NCBI RefSeq assembly: GCF_034059295.1
Contig: NZ_CP139141.1
Location: 2,401,001 to 2,465,000 of the forward strand
Direction: 5' to 3'
Length of the DNA stretch: 64,000 nucleotides
From: Pseudomonas sp. HR96
GTDB lineage: Bacteria; Pseudomonadota; Gammaproteobacteria; Pseudomonadales; Pseudomonadaceae
Below the pieces are notes generated by a model. It was not told the DNA's origin. It searched no databases and saw only the letters and a list, made by a program, of their open reading frames with translations. This document shows, one piece after another, positions 37,346 to 44,753 of the stretch. The translations under genes were made by a program, and so were the position numbers. Each line of letters starts with the position of its first letter. Position 1 is the first letter of the stretch.

Positions 37346-38356
37346 ATGTTGAGTCGTGTCGGGATTCGTTCCCTGTGCTGTGCCGCCGTGACCGCAGGCC
37401 TGGTCGGTTTTGCCACCCAGGCGCTGGCCGATCAGCCGAAGATCGGTTTTCTGGTCAAGCAACCCGAGGAGCCCTGGTTCCAGACCGAATGGGCCTTCGC
37501 CGAAAAAGCCGGCAAGGAACATGGCTTCACCGTCATCAAGATCGCCGTGCCGGACGGTGAAAAAACCCTCTCTGCCATCGACAGCCTCGCCGCCAATGGC
37601 GTCAAGGGCTTCGTCATTTGCCCGCCGGACGTCTCGCTCGGCCCTGCCATCGTGGCCAAGGCGCAAGCCAACGACATGAAGGTCATGGCGGTCGATGACC
37701 GTTTTGTCGATGCCAATGGCAAGTTCATGGAGGACGTGCCGTACCTGGGCATGGCTGCGTTTGAAGTCGGCCAGAAGCAGGGCGAAGCCATGGCTACTGA
37801 AGCGAAGAATCGCAAGTGGGACGACCAGGGCTGGCAAAATACTTATGCCGTGATCAACACCTTCAATGAACTGGACACCGGCAAGAAACGCACCGACGGT
37901 TCGGTCGATGCGCTGAAAAAAGCCGGCCTGCCGGAAGATCACATTCTCTTCACCGCACAGAAAACCCTCGACGTACCTGGTTCCATGGACGCCACCAACT
38001 CGGCGCTGGTCAAGCTGCCGAGCGCAGCCAAGAACCTGATCATCGGCGGCATGAACGACAACACCGTGCTGGGCGGCGTGCGCGCCACCGAAAGCGCCGG
38101 TTTCAAGCCTGCCAATGTGATCGGTGTGGGCATCAACGGCACCGACGCCAAGGAAGAACTGAAGAAGGCCGACAGCGGCTTCTTCGGCTCGATGCTGCCC
38201 AGCCCGAACATTGAGGGCGCAAAGTCCGCCACTGACATGTTCCTCTGGGTGACCAAAGGCACCGAGCCAGCCAAGTACACGGCCATGAGCGACGTGACGC
38301 TCATCACCCGCGCGAACTTCGAGACAGTGCTGAAAGGCATCGGTCTGTGGAATTGA
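37346..38356 (+). CDS. araF: L-arabinose ABC transporter substrate-binding protein
   Basis: 336 aa with signal peptide cleaved near ALADQPKIGFL. The mature sequence closely follows E. coli AraF: GFLVKQPEEPWFQTEW, KIAVPDGEKTLSAIDSLAANG, KGFVICPPD, VMAVDDRFVDANGK, GMNDNTVLGGVRATE and GINGTDAKEEL. Known AraF ligand residues lie in these blocks. It binds L-arabinose, and usually also D-galactose or D-fucose, in the periplasm. A REP hairpin separates it from araG. Confidence 0.93.
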   Translation: MLSRVGIRSLCCAAVTAGLVGFATQALADQPKIGFLVKQPEEPWFQTEWAFAEKAGKEHGFTVIKIAVPDGEKTLSAIDSLAANGVKGFVICPPDVSLGPAIVAKAQANDMKVMAVDDRFVDANGKFMEDVPYLGMAAFEVGQKQGEAMATEAKNRKWDDQGWQNTYAVINTFNELDTGKKRTDGSVDALKKAGLPEDHILFTAQKTLDVPGSMDATNSALVKLPSAAKNLIIGGMNDNTVLGGVRATESAGFKPANVIGVGINGTDAKEELKKADSGFFGSMLPSPNIEGAKSATDMFLWVTKGTEPAKYTAMSDVTLITRANFETVLKGIGLWN

Positions 38357-38365
38357 TTTAAGGCC

Positions 38366-38424
38366 ATCGCGGGCTTCGCACGCTCCTACGGATTTTCACC
38401 GTAGGAGCGTGCGCAGCCCGCGAT
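38366..38424. repeat. REP inverted repeat between araF and araG
   Basis: A 26-bp arm (38366-38391) faces an inverted copy (38399-38424) across 7 nt, with core words CGCGGGCTTCGC and CTCCTACGG. In an mRNA it would fold into a stable hairpin 10 nt after the araF stop. It can protect the araF message and keep binding protein in excess over ATPase and permease, as known for REP elements in other transport operons. Confidence 0.82.
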
Positions 38425-38465
38425 CGCAGCACGCCAATTTCATTTCAGTTCCAGAGGACAGGTTC

Positions 38466-39980
38466 ATGGCCCCACAACCCCACGCCGGCGAAAGCCTGCG
38501 CTTCAACGCCATCGGCAAGAACTTCCCGGGCGTGCGCGCGCTGTCCGACATTACTTTCGAGGCACGCCCCGGCACCGTTCACGCGCTGATGGGCGAGAAC
38601 GGCGCCGGCAAATCCACCCTGTTGAAGATTCTCGGCGGCGCCTATCAGCCCACCACCGGCCATCTGCAACTGGGCAACGACGAGCTGAGCTTTCGCTCCG
38701 CCGCCGAAAGCATCGCCAGCGGCATCGCCGTGATCCACCAGGAACTGCACCTGGTGCCGGAAATGACCGTGGCCGAAAACCTGCTGCTCGGCCACATGCC
38801 GTCGCGCTATGGCCTGGTCAACCGCCGCGCCATGTTCCGTCGCGCCGCCGAACTGCTCAAGGGCCTGGCCGACGAGATCGACCCCGCCACCCGCCTCGGC
38901 GACCTGTCGCTGGGTCAACGCCAGTTGGTGGAAATCGCCAAGGCGATGTCGCGCAATGCCCATGTCATCGCCTTTGACGAACCGACCAGCAGCCTGTCGG
39001 CCCGCGAGATCGAACGCTTGATGGCGATCATCGCCCGCCTGCGTGACGAGGGCCGGGTGATCATCTACGTTTCGCACCGCATGGAAGAGATCTTCCGCAT
39101 CTGCAATGCCGTCACCGTGTTCAAGGACGGACGCTTCGTGCGCACCTTCGAGCAGATGGACCAGTTGACCCACGATCAGCTGGTGACCTGCATGGTCGGC
39201 CGCGACATCGAGGACATCTATAACTACCGCGCCTGCGAACACCGCGGCGAAGCCCTGAGCGTCAACGGCCTGCTGGGCCACGGCCTGCAGGAGCCGGTCA
39301 GTTTTTCCGTGAGCAAGGGCGAGGTGCTGGGCTTCTTTGGCCTGGTCGGGGCAGGGCGCACCGAACTGTTGCGCCTGCTCTCCGGGCTCTCGCCGATCAA
39401 GGCTGGCACGCTGCGCCTGGGTGGCCAGCAGTTGCAGCTCAAGTCACCGCGTGACTCCATCGCCGCCGGCATCCTGCTGTGCCCGGAAGATCGCAAGAAA
39501 GAGGGCATCGTGCCGTTGGCCAGCGTCGCCGAGAACATCAACATCGGCGCGCGCAGCCAGCACGTCAATTTTGGTTGCCTGATCCAGGGCGACTGGGAGA
39601 AGAGCAACGCGGCCAAGCAGATCCGCGCGCTGAACGTCAAGACGCCATCGCCCGACCAGCAGATCATGTACCTCTCCGGCGGCAATCAGCAAAAAGCCAT
39701 TCTCGGTCGCTGGCTGTCGATGCCGATGAAGGTGCTGCTGCTCGACGAACCGACCCGCGGCATCGACATCGGCGCCAAGGCCGAGATCTACCAGATCATC
39801 CATAACCTGGCCGCCGATGGCATCGCCGTAATCGTAGTGTCCAGCGACCTGATGGAGGTAATCGGCATCGCCGACCGCATCCTGGTCATGAGCGAAGGCG
39901 CGCTCACCGGCGAAGTGCCGCGCGAACTGGCCGAAGAATCGCGCCTGCTGCAACTGGCCCTGCCGCGTACGCGGCACTGA
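38466..39980 (+). CDS. araG: L-arabinose ABC transporter ATP-binding protein
   Basis: 504 aa, the same length as E. coli AraG. Two ABC domains: first with GENGAGKST and LSLGQRQLVEIAKAMSRNA, second with degenerate Walker A (GLVGAGRTE), LSGGNQQK and LDEPTRGIDIGAK. The ATG at 38466 has GAGGACAG upstream; the longer frame to 38409 starts inside the REP hairpin and is rejected. 43 bp before araH. Confidence 0.93.
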   Translation: MAPQPHAGESLRFNAIGKNFPGVRALSDITFEARPGTVHALMGENGAGKSTLLKILGGAYQPTTGHLQLGNDELSFRSAAESIASGIAVIHQELHLVPEMTVAENLLLGHMPSRYGLVNRRAMFRRAAELLKGLADEIDPATRLGDLSLGQRQLVEIAKAMSRNAHVIAFDEPTSSLSAREIERLMAIIARLRDEGRVIIYVSHRMEEIFRICNAVTVFKDGRFVRTFEQMDQLTHDQLVTCMVGRDIEDIYNYRACEHRGEALSVNGLLGHGLQEPVSFSVSKGEVLGFFGLVGAGRTELLRLLSGLSPIKAGTLRLGGQQLQLKSPRDSIAAGILLCPEDRKKEGIVPLASVAENINIGARSQHVNFGCLIQGDWEKSNAAKQIRALNVKTPSPDQQIMYLSGGNQQKAILGRWLSMPMKVLLLDEPTRGIDIGAKAEIYQIIHNLAADGIAVIVVSSDLMEVIGIADRILVMSEGALTGEVPRELAEESRLLQLALPRTRH

Positions 39981-40023
39981 AACCATCATGCCTAACGACA
40001 AAGACAACAAGAACGAGGTGAAT

Positions 40024-40989
40024 ATGTCCCAGCAAACGACTCTCCAGGCGCCGCGCCAGGGCCTGAACATGCGCCGCTTCCTCGATGACTGGGTCATGCT
40101 GCTTGCGGCCCTGGCGATCTTTCTCTTGTGCACGGTGTTCATCGACAACTTCCTCTCGCCGCTGAACATGCGTGGCCTGGGCCTGGCCATCTCCACCACC
40201 GGCATCGCCGCCTGCACCATGCTCTATTGCCTGGCGTCCGGGCATTTCGACCTGTCGGTGGGCTCGGTCATCGCCTGCGCGGGGGTGATCGCCGCCGTGG
40301 TCATGCGCGACACCGGCAGCGTCGGCCTGGGCGTGGCAGCCGCCTTGGCCATGGGCCTGATCGTCGGCCTGATCAACGGCATCGTCATCGCCAAGCTGCG
40401 CATCAATGCCCTGATCGCCACGCTGGCGACCATGCAGATCGTCCGTGGCCTGGCCTACATCTTCTCCAACGGCAAGGCCGTGGGCATCAGCCAGACGCCA
40501 TTCTTCGTGTTCGGCAACGGGCAACTGTTCGGCGTGCCGGTGCCGATCCTGATCACCATCGTCTGCTTCGTGTTCTTCGGCTGGCTGCTCAACTACACCA
40601 CCTATGGGCGCAACACCATGGCCATCGGTGGCAACCAGGAAGCGGCGCTGCTGGCGGGCGTACACGTCGATCGCACCAAGATCATCATCTTCGCCGTGCA
40701 CGGCTTGATCGGTGCGCTGGCCGGCGTGGTCCTGGCTTCGCGCATGACCTCCGGGCAGCCGATGATCGGCCAGGGCTTCGAGCTGACGGTGATCTCCGCC
40801 TGCGTGCTGGGCGGGGTGTCGCTGGCCGGCGGTATCGGCATGATCCGCCACGTGATCGCCGGGGTGCTGATCCTGGCGATCATCGAGAACGCGATGAACC
40901 TGAAGAACATCGACACCTTCTACCAGTACGTGATCCGCGGCACCATCCTGCTGATCGCGGTCATCATCGACCGCATGAAGCGCCGCTGA
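40024..40989 (+). CDS. araH: L-arabinose ABC transporter permease
   Basis: 321 aa with about nine hydrophobic helices and the coupling-loop motif GGNQEAALLAGVHVDRTKI. GGVSLAGGIGMIRHV near the C-terminus is typical of AraH. I place the start at 40024 because GAGGTGAAT precedes it; an ATG at 39988 is in frame but lacks a ribosome site. Last gene of this unit. The 286 bp that follow, up to 41275, hold no gene or clear terminator. Confidence 0.9.
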   Translation: MSQQTTLQAPRQGLNMRRFLDDWVMLLAALAIFLLCTVFIDNFLSPLNMRGLGLAISTTGIAACTMLYCLASGHFDLSVGSVIACAGVIAAVVMRDTGSVGLGVAAALAMGLIVGLINGIVIAKLRINALIATLATMQIVRGLAYIFSNGKAVGISQTPFFVFGNGQLFGVPVPILITIVCFVFFGWLLNYTTYGRNTMAIGGNQEAALLAGVHVDRTKIIIFAVHGLIGALAGVVLASRMTSGQPMIGQGFELTVISACVLGGVSLAGGIGMIRHVIAGVLILAIIENAMNLKNIDTFYQYVIRGTILLIAVIIDRMKRR

Positions 40990-41275
40990 GCGACCTTGAT
41001 GGTGCTGACTCAACCTGAGCCAGCGTAGAGATCAGGCGCGGCGAACGCTCCCGGACGTACCCATCTACAGCGAGGATTTATCCTGCGGCTGTTCATGGGT
41101 GGGTCCGTGACCGGTTGGCTGCCTGTCAACCACCCGCGCCGCCGATCAGCCCGAATCCTGAGCTTCGTGGATCCTTTGTCGCCTTTTCCTACAGGTCGCG
41201 CGGCATTATTCGCATTCCGCGCCCCAGACGCCCCCCCTAAGATTCGCCGCACGTCCGCGCTATCGAGACCTGCCG

Positions 41276-41935
41276 ATGAATCTGCCTCCAACCGCCCTCG
41301 GGCTCTTTACCGCCGTCTGCCTGCTGGGCAGCAGCCTGGCCCATGCCTCCAGCGCGAGCCTGGCCGTCAAGGGCAGCGTGGCCCCGGTGGCCTGCACCAT
41401 CGCCTTCAATGAGGGGGGCGCGGTCAACTTTGGCGCCATCACCGTCGCGGCCAATGACGACTACACCCTGCTGCCGGCGCAGAACCTGACCTTGGCCATT
41501 GATTGCCCCAACCCGACACTGCTGGCCATACGGGTGTACCCCCGTGCAACGGCCACCATCGCCGATGACCTGGCGGGCCAGCTGAACACCACGCCCCGGT
41601 GGGTCACACCGCTGACCCACGATGGCCGAGCAGTGGGGGGCTACACCCTGCGCTTCGATACCGCTACCCAGATTGGCGACGGTGACAGGGTCACCCCGCT
41701 GTCTCGCAACGCCACGGCCGTTGTGTGGGGAATCAATAACGATCTGCCCTTGACCTCGGTGAGCGGGGGGCTGCGGCAATTGGCCTGGGGACCGACGACC
41801 CAGGCGGCTGCCTACGTCAATATTCGTTCGGCCCTGACCCTGCAAGCGGTGCTCGAGCGCCGCTCGCAGCTGCCGGCTCCAGGCCAGGATCTGGCCTTGG
41901 CAGGGCACTCGACCTTCCTTCTGGAATACCTCTGA
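41276..41935 (+). CDS. DUF1120-type fimbrial subunit 1
   Basis: 219 aa. Signal peptide ends near SLAHAS; the mature part has the pilin-like opening LAVKGSVAPVACTIAF with one Cys, and a second Cys at IDCPNP makes a likely disulfide. The C-terminus STFLLEYL ends in an aromatic-Leu pair like chaperone-usher subunits. It belongs with four paralogs at 41965, 44077, 47303 and 48029. First gene of the fimbrial operon. Role as pilus subunit is inferred from fold features and the adjacent chaperone and usher. Confidence 0.8.
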   Translation: MNLPPTALGLFTAVCLLGSSLAHASSASLAVKGSVAPVACTIAFNEGGAVNFGAITVAANDDYTLLPAQNLTLAIDCPNPTLLAIRVYPRATATIADDLAGQLNTTPRWVTPLTHDGRAVGGYTLRFDTATQIGDGDRVTPLSRNATAVVWGINNDLPLTSVSGGLRQLAWGPTTQAAAYVNIRSALTLQAVLERRSQLPAPGQDLALAGHSTFLLEYL

Positions 41936-41964
41936 TTTCACGCCCTTTATTCGCGAGAACCGAC

Positions 41965-42630
41965 ATGACCCCTGCTTGCGTGTACAAACCCTGTCTGGCG
42001 CTCGCCCTCGCCTTGGCCGCCGGCTATTGCAGCGCCGCCGATCCGACCTTGAGCGTGACCGGCACCATTCAACCTGCCGCTTGTACTCTGGGCTTCCCCG
42101 AGGGTGACCGGATCGATTTCGGCGGTATTCACCTCGATGCCCGCGATGATCACCCCACAGCCTTGCCCCCGCAATACTTCACCCTGAGCGTCGAGTGCCA
42201 GGCACCCACTCGTGTCGCGTTGAGCACCAGCAATGGGACGCCCCACGGTTTCAATGGCGCCGATGGATTGCACAACCATCTGGGGGCGCACTCGCTCGAT
42301 GTGTTTTCCATTCGCACGTCCGAGCACGTACTGGCGGCTTACCTGTTGCGCCCCGACCTGAGCCAGCAGGACGGTGACAGCGCGCCGGTATCGCTGCTCG
42401 AGGCCCTTGGGAATTTCGAATGGATGGCGGCCCATGCCGGGAGCACCCTGACACGACAACCGGCGGTACCGACCTATTTCTCATGGGGCGACACCACTGC
42501 GCAGTCCTATACCCGCATGACTTCGCGGCTGGGCCTGTACGCGGTAGTCAACAGCCGCGAGAAATTGCCTGCGGTCAGTGACCAACTGCTGATCGATGAA
42601 GCCATGACTTTCAAGTTGACCTACCTGTGA
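41965..42630 (+). CDS. DUF1120-type fimbrial subunit 2
   Basis: 221 aa, signal peptide to YCSAADPTL, then LSVTGTIQPAACTLGFPEGDRIDFGGIHL and SVECQAPT for the Cys pair. It ends MTFKLTYL, the same beta-strand plus aromatic-Leu pattern as its paralogs. The middle part (HDTTAQSYT-like WGDTTAQSYTRM) matches the WGxTT block of subunit 1. It lies 29 bp after subunit 1 and 10 bp before the chaperone, clearly cotranscribed. Confidence 0.8.
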   Translation: MTPACVYKPCLALALALAAGYCSAADPTLSVTGTIQPAACTLGFPEGDRIDFGGIHLDARDDHPTALPPQYFTLSVECQAPTRVALSTSNGTPHGFNGADGLHNHLGAHSLDVFSIRTSEHVLAAYLLRPDLSQQDGDSAPVSLLEALGNFEWMAAHAGSTLTRQPAVPTYFSWGDTTAQSYTRMTSRLGLYAVVNSREKLPAVSDQLLIDEAMTFKLTYL

Positions 42631-42640
42631 AATCGAATCC

Positions 42641-43372
42641 ATGAAATCGAATCTGACTCCCCCGTCAGCACCCAACCGTCGGCTGTCAGCCGCCGTGTGG
42701 GCATTGTTGACCCTCATGATTGCCCCCGGCGCCCAGGCCGCCGGCATGGTGCCGGAAACCTCGGTGGTGATCATCGACGCCGGCAAGGGTGAGGGGGTGA
42801 TCAAGGTGACCAATACCGACGACCATGCGGCCCTGTTGTACACCACCATCGAACGGTTGGCGGGCGACGAGGAGGAGCTGGTGGTGGTCAATCCACCCAT
42901 CACCCGGGTCGAGGCCGGCCAGGTGCAGCAGGTGCGGTTCATCGTGCAGAACGCGCAACCGCTGACGGTACAGCGCCTGCAGCGGGTCAACTTCGAGTCG
43001 ATCGCGCCGCAGCAGGCCGATGGCAGCGCCGGCGTCGCGCTGCAGGTGGCGCAGAACCTGCCGGTGCTGATCAACCCAGCGGACCTGCCGCGCAAGACTG
43101 ACCCCTGGGCCTTGCTGGAATGGTCGCTGGAGGGCGATCAGGTGGTGGTGAACAACCCCAGCCGCTATGTGGTGCGCCTGCACCAGAAGGTGCTGCTTGC
43201 CCCCGGCGAACTCGAATTGACCCTGCCGCGAACCTATCTGCTGCCGGGTGACCAGGAGCGCCTGCCACTGCCGGAGGGGCAGCGCCCGGGCACCGATGCA
43301 CGAGTGAAGATTTTCCCGGCGAGCGTCTACGGCTACCAGGTCGCTGAGCATGAAAGTGTGTTGGCGCGATGA
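42641..43372 (+). CDS. Periplasmic fimbrial chaperone (PapD/FimC family)
   Basis: 243 aa. Signal peptide ends near PGAQAAGM. Two immunoglobulin-like domains: the N-terminal one with SVVIIDAGKGEGVIKVTNTD and VEAGQVQQVRFIVQ, the second starting about residue 150. The subunit-docking lysine/arginine area (TDPWALLEW following NLPVLINPADLPRK) is recognisable, though divergent from PapD. It escorts subunits to the usher by donor-strand complementation. Overlaps the next gene by 4 bp (ATGA). Confidence 0.87.
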   Translation: MKSNLTPPSAPNRRLSAAVWALLTLMIAPGAQAAGMVPETSVVIIDAGKGEGVIKVTNTDDHAALLYTTIERLAGDEEELVVVNPPITRVEAGQVQQVRFIVQNAQPLTVQRLQRVNFESIAPQQADGSAGVALQVAQNLPVLINPADLPRKTDPWALLEWSLEGDQVVVNNPSRYVVRLHQKVLLAPGELELTLPRTYLLPGDQERLPLPEGQRPGTDARVKIFPASVYGYQVAEHESVLAR

Positions 43373-43920
43373 GCGGCCGGCGGTGGCTGGCACTGACCGC
43401 CATGGCGCTCAGCGCGCAGTGCCTGGCTCAAGCCCAAGCTCAGGCCCAAGCCCAGTGCCATATCGCCTTCGACGCCGCGCGGGCCGAGCTGGGGGAGTTG
43501 CGCCGGCCGTTGGCCGCGCCACCGGCTTGGCTGGAGTTGCCCCAGCGCCTGCACGTGCTGACTGCGACCTGTCAGCCCGGGGCGGCCATGGTGGTCAATT
43601 TTGTCGGCATGCCAAGGCAGCAGGGATTTGCCTTTGGCAGCGACGGCGATGTGCAACTGCGCGTCGCGCAAGCCTTGCTCGATGGCCAGCCGGTTGAGTT
43701 GCAGACGCTCGAGGCCGCAGAGCCCGGGCAGGGCGGAGCTGATCTACGCGTCGTGCGCCCGGGCGACAGGCTGGTCGCGGTCCGCGATGGGACGCCGCTG
43801 CAGGGTGCGCAGCTGGTGCTGCACCTGATCTCGACGCCCAGGCTGCGGCCCGCGCAGTTCAACGTTCGCGAGCAGCGAACGGTGGAGGCGAGCCTGGCGG
43901 TTCACGTCAGCACCTATTAA
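43369..43920 (+). CDS. Unrecognised secreted protein of the fimbrial operon
   Basis: 183 aa with a signal peptide whose cleavage region is a Gln-Ala run (LAQAQAQAQAQC). The mature part has two Cys (QCHIAF and TATCQPG) placed like those of pilins but shorter spacing, and ends TVEASLAVHVSTY with no aromatic-Leu tail. I do not recognise the family; it could be a tip adhesin-like, initiator or assembly subunit. The start overlaps the chaperone stop by 4 bp, so it is coupled to the chaperone. Confidence 0.7.
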   Translation: MSGRRWLALTAMALSAQCLAQAQAQAQAQCHIAFDAARAELGELRRPLAAPPAWLELPQRLHVLTATCQPGAAMVVNFVGMPRQQGFAFGSDGDVQLRVAQALLDGQPVELQTLEAAEPGQGGADLRVVRPGDRLVAVRDGTPLQGAQLVLHLISTPRLRPAQFNVREQRTVEASLAVHVSTY

Positions 43921-43928
43921 GCCCGCAA

Positions 43929-44016
43929 CGAAGAACAACCGAAGAACAACCGAAGAACAACCGAAGAACTACCCAAGCACAACTCAACCACGATTCAACT
44001 ACAACTCAAGCACAGC
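43929..44016 (+). repeat. Eight-unit 11-bp tandem array, A-rich, before the third subunit gene
   Basis: Unit CGAAGAACAAC occurs three times exactly (43929-43961), then five increasingly diverged 11-bp units (CGAAGAACTAC, CCAAGCACAAC, TCAACCACGAT, TCAACTACAAC, TCAAGCACAGC) continue in phase to 44016. Each exact unit contains AAGAACAAC, three ARN triplets, the pattern bound by the distal face of Hfq. The array has no open frame and almost no G or T on the plus strand. It lies in the leader between 43369 and 44077. Confidence 0.85.
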
Positions 44017-44020
44017 CATC

Positions 44021-44047
44021 GGCAAGGCTTTCACCTGACGCCTTGCC
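44021..44047 (+). promoter_or_regulatory. Leader hairpin upstream of the third subunit gene
   Basis: GGCAAGGC (44021-44028) and GCCTTGCC (44040-44047) form an 8-bp perfect stem with loop TTTCACCTGAC. No T-run follows, so it is not an intrinsic terminator. It sits 30 bp before the ATG and 5 bp after the 11-bp array, in a place suited to RNA processing, stabilisation or translation control. Confidence 0.5.
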
Positions 44048-44076
44048 CATCGATATCACCCACAGAGAGAAAGCTC

Positions 44077-44745
44077 ATGAAAAATACCCTGCGTTCCCTG
44101 GTCCTCGTACCCGTACTGGCGTCTGTGCCAATGGCGGCGCTGGCCACCAGCGCCGAGTTGACCATCACCGGCACCATCACACCAGCAGTGTGCACCCCGT
44201 CCTTCTCGGGCGGCGGGACGATCAACCATGGCCCGATCGCCCCGGCCGACCTGTCTGCCACCCAGTTCACCCTGCTCAATGCCGAGACCGTGCAACTGAC
44301 CATCACCTGCGACGCTCCCGGCGCCTTTGCGGTGTCCATTCGCGACGAGCGTCCAGACGCGATCCCGGCCGGCATCGAAACCTTCCTCAACGCGCCGGCC
44401 GGGGCGGTGTTGGGTCTGGGCGGCAGCACCGACAAACCGACCGGTGCCTACACCGTGTCGTTCGCCGAGGGCGGCCAGCAAGGCGACAGCGGCGCCATCA
44501 CGCCAATCTCCCGGGCCACCAGCAGCGGCGCCTGGACAGCGTTGAGCGGCAACCAGATCATCGTCAACCAGGCCAGCGACATGCAGTACAGCTGGGCCTC
44601 GACCGGCACGACCCCTGGGGCGTACAACCGAGTCGATGCCACGCTCAACATCGCCACCGCCCTGAACCGCACCGGCGACCTGCCGAGCCTGAGCAATGAG
44701 CTCGAGCTCCAAGGCCGCGCTACCCTGACCCTGTTCCACCTCTGA
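44077..44745 (+). CDS. DUF1120-type fimbrial subunit 3, candidate major pilin
   Basis: 222 aa. Signal peptide to MAALATSAE, then LTITGTITPAVCTPSFSGG and LTITCDAPGAFAVSIRDERP for the Cys pair, ending ATLTLFHL. It is the only subunit preceded by a long structured leader (11-bp array plus hairpin). Its Thr/Ala/Gly-rich composition is typical of a major shaft pilin. The usher gene follows within 10 bp. Ribosome site AGAGAG. Major-subunit role is inferred. Confidence 0.82.
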   Translation: MKNTLRSLVLVPVLASVPMAALATSAELTITGTITPAVCTPSFSGGGTINHGPIAPADLSATQFTLLNAETVQLTITCDAPGAFAVSIRDERPDAIPAGIETFLNAPAGAVLGLGGSTDKPTGAYTVSFAEGGQQGDSGAITPISRATSSGAWTALSGNQIIVNQASDMQYSWASTGTTPGAYNRVDATLNIATALNRTGDLPSLSNELELQGRATLTLFHL

Positions 44746-44753
44746 TCGTGCCG

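Noticed and set aside
41010..41291. Small gene on the minus strand before the fimbrial operon
   Set aside because: No ribosome site, overlaps the first subunit start, and composition is that of a shadow frame.
43428..43458. Phase-variable repeat in the signal peptide (Gln-Ala run)
   Set aside because: The hexamers differ at several positions and stay in frame, so on-off switching by slippage is unlikely; only length change is possible.
43929..44016. CRISPR-like array
   Set aside because: Units are directly adjacent 11-mers with no spacers and no cas genes nearby; it is a tandem repeat.
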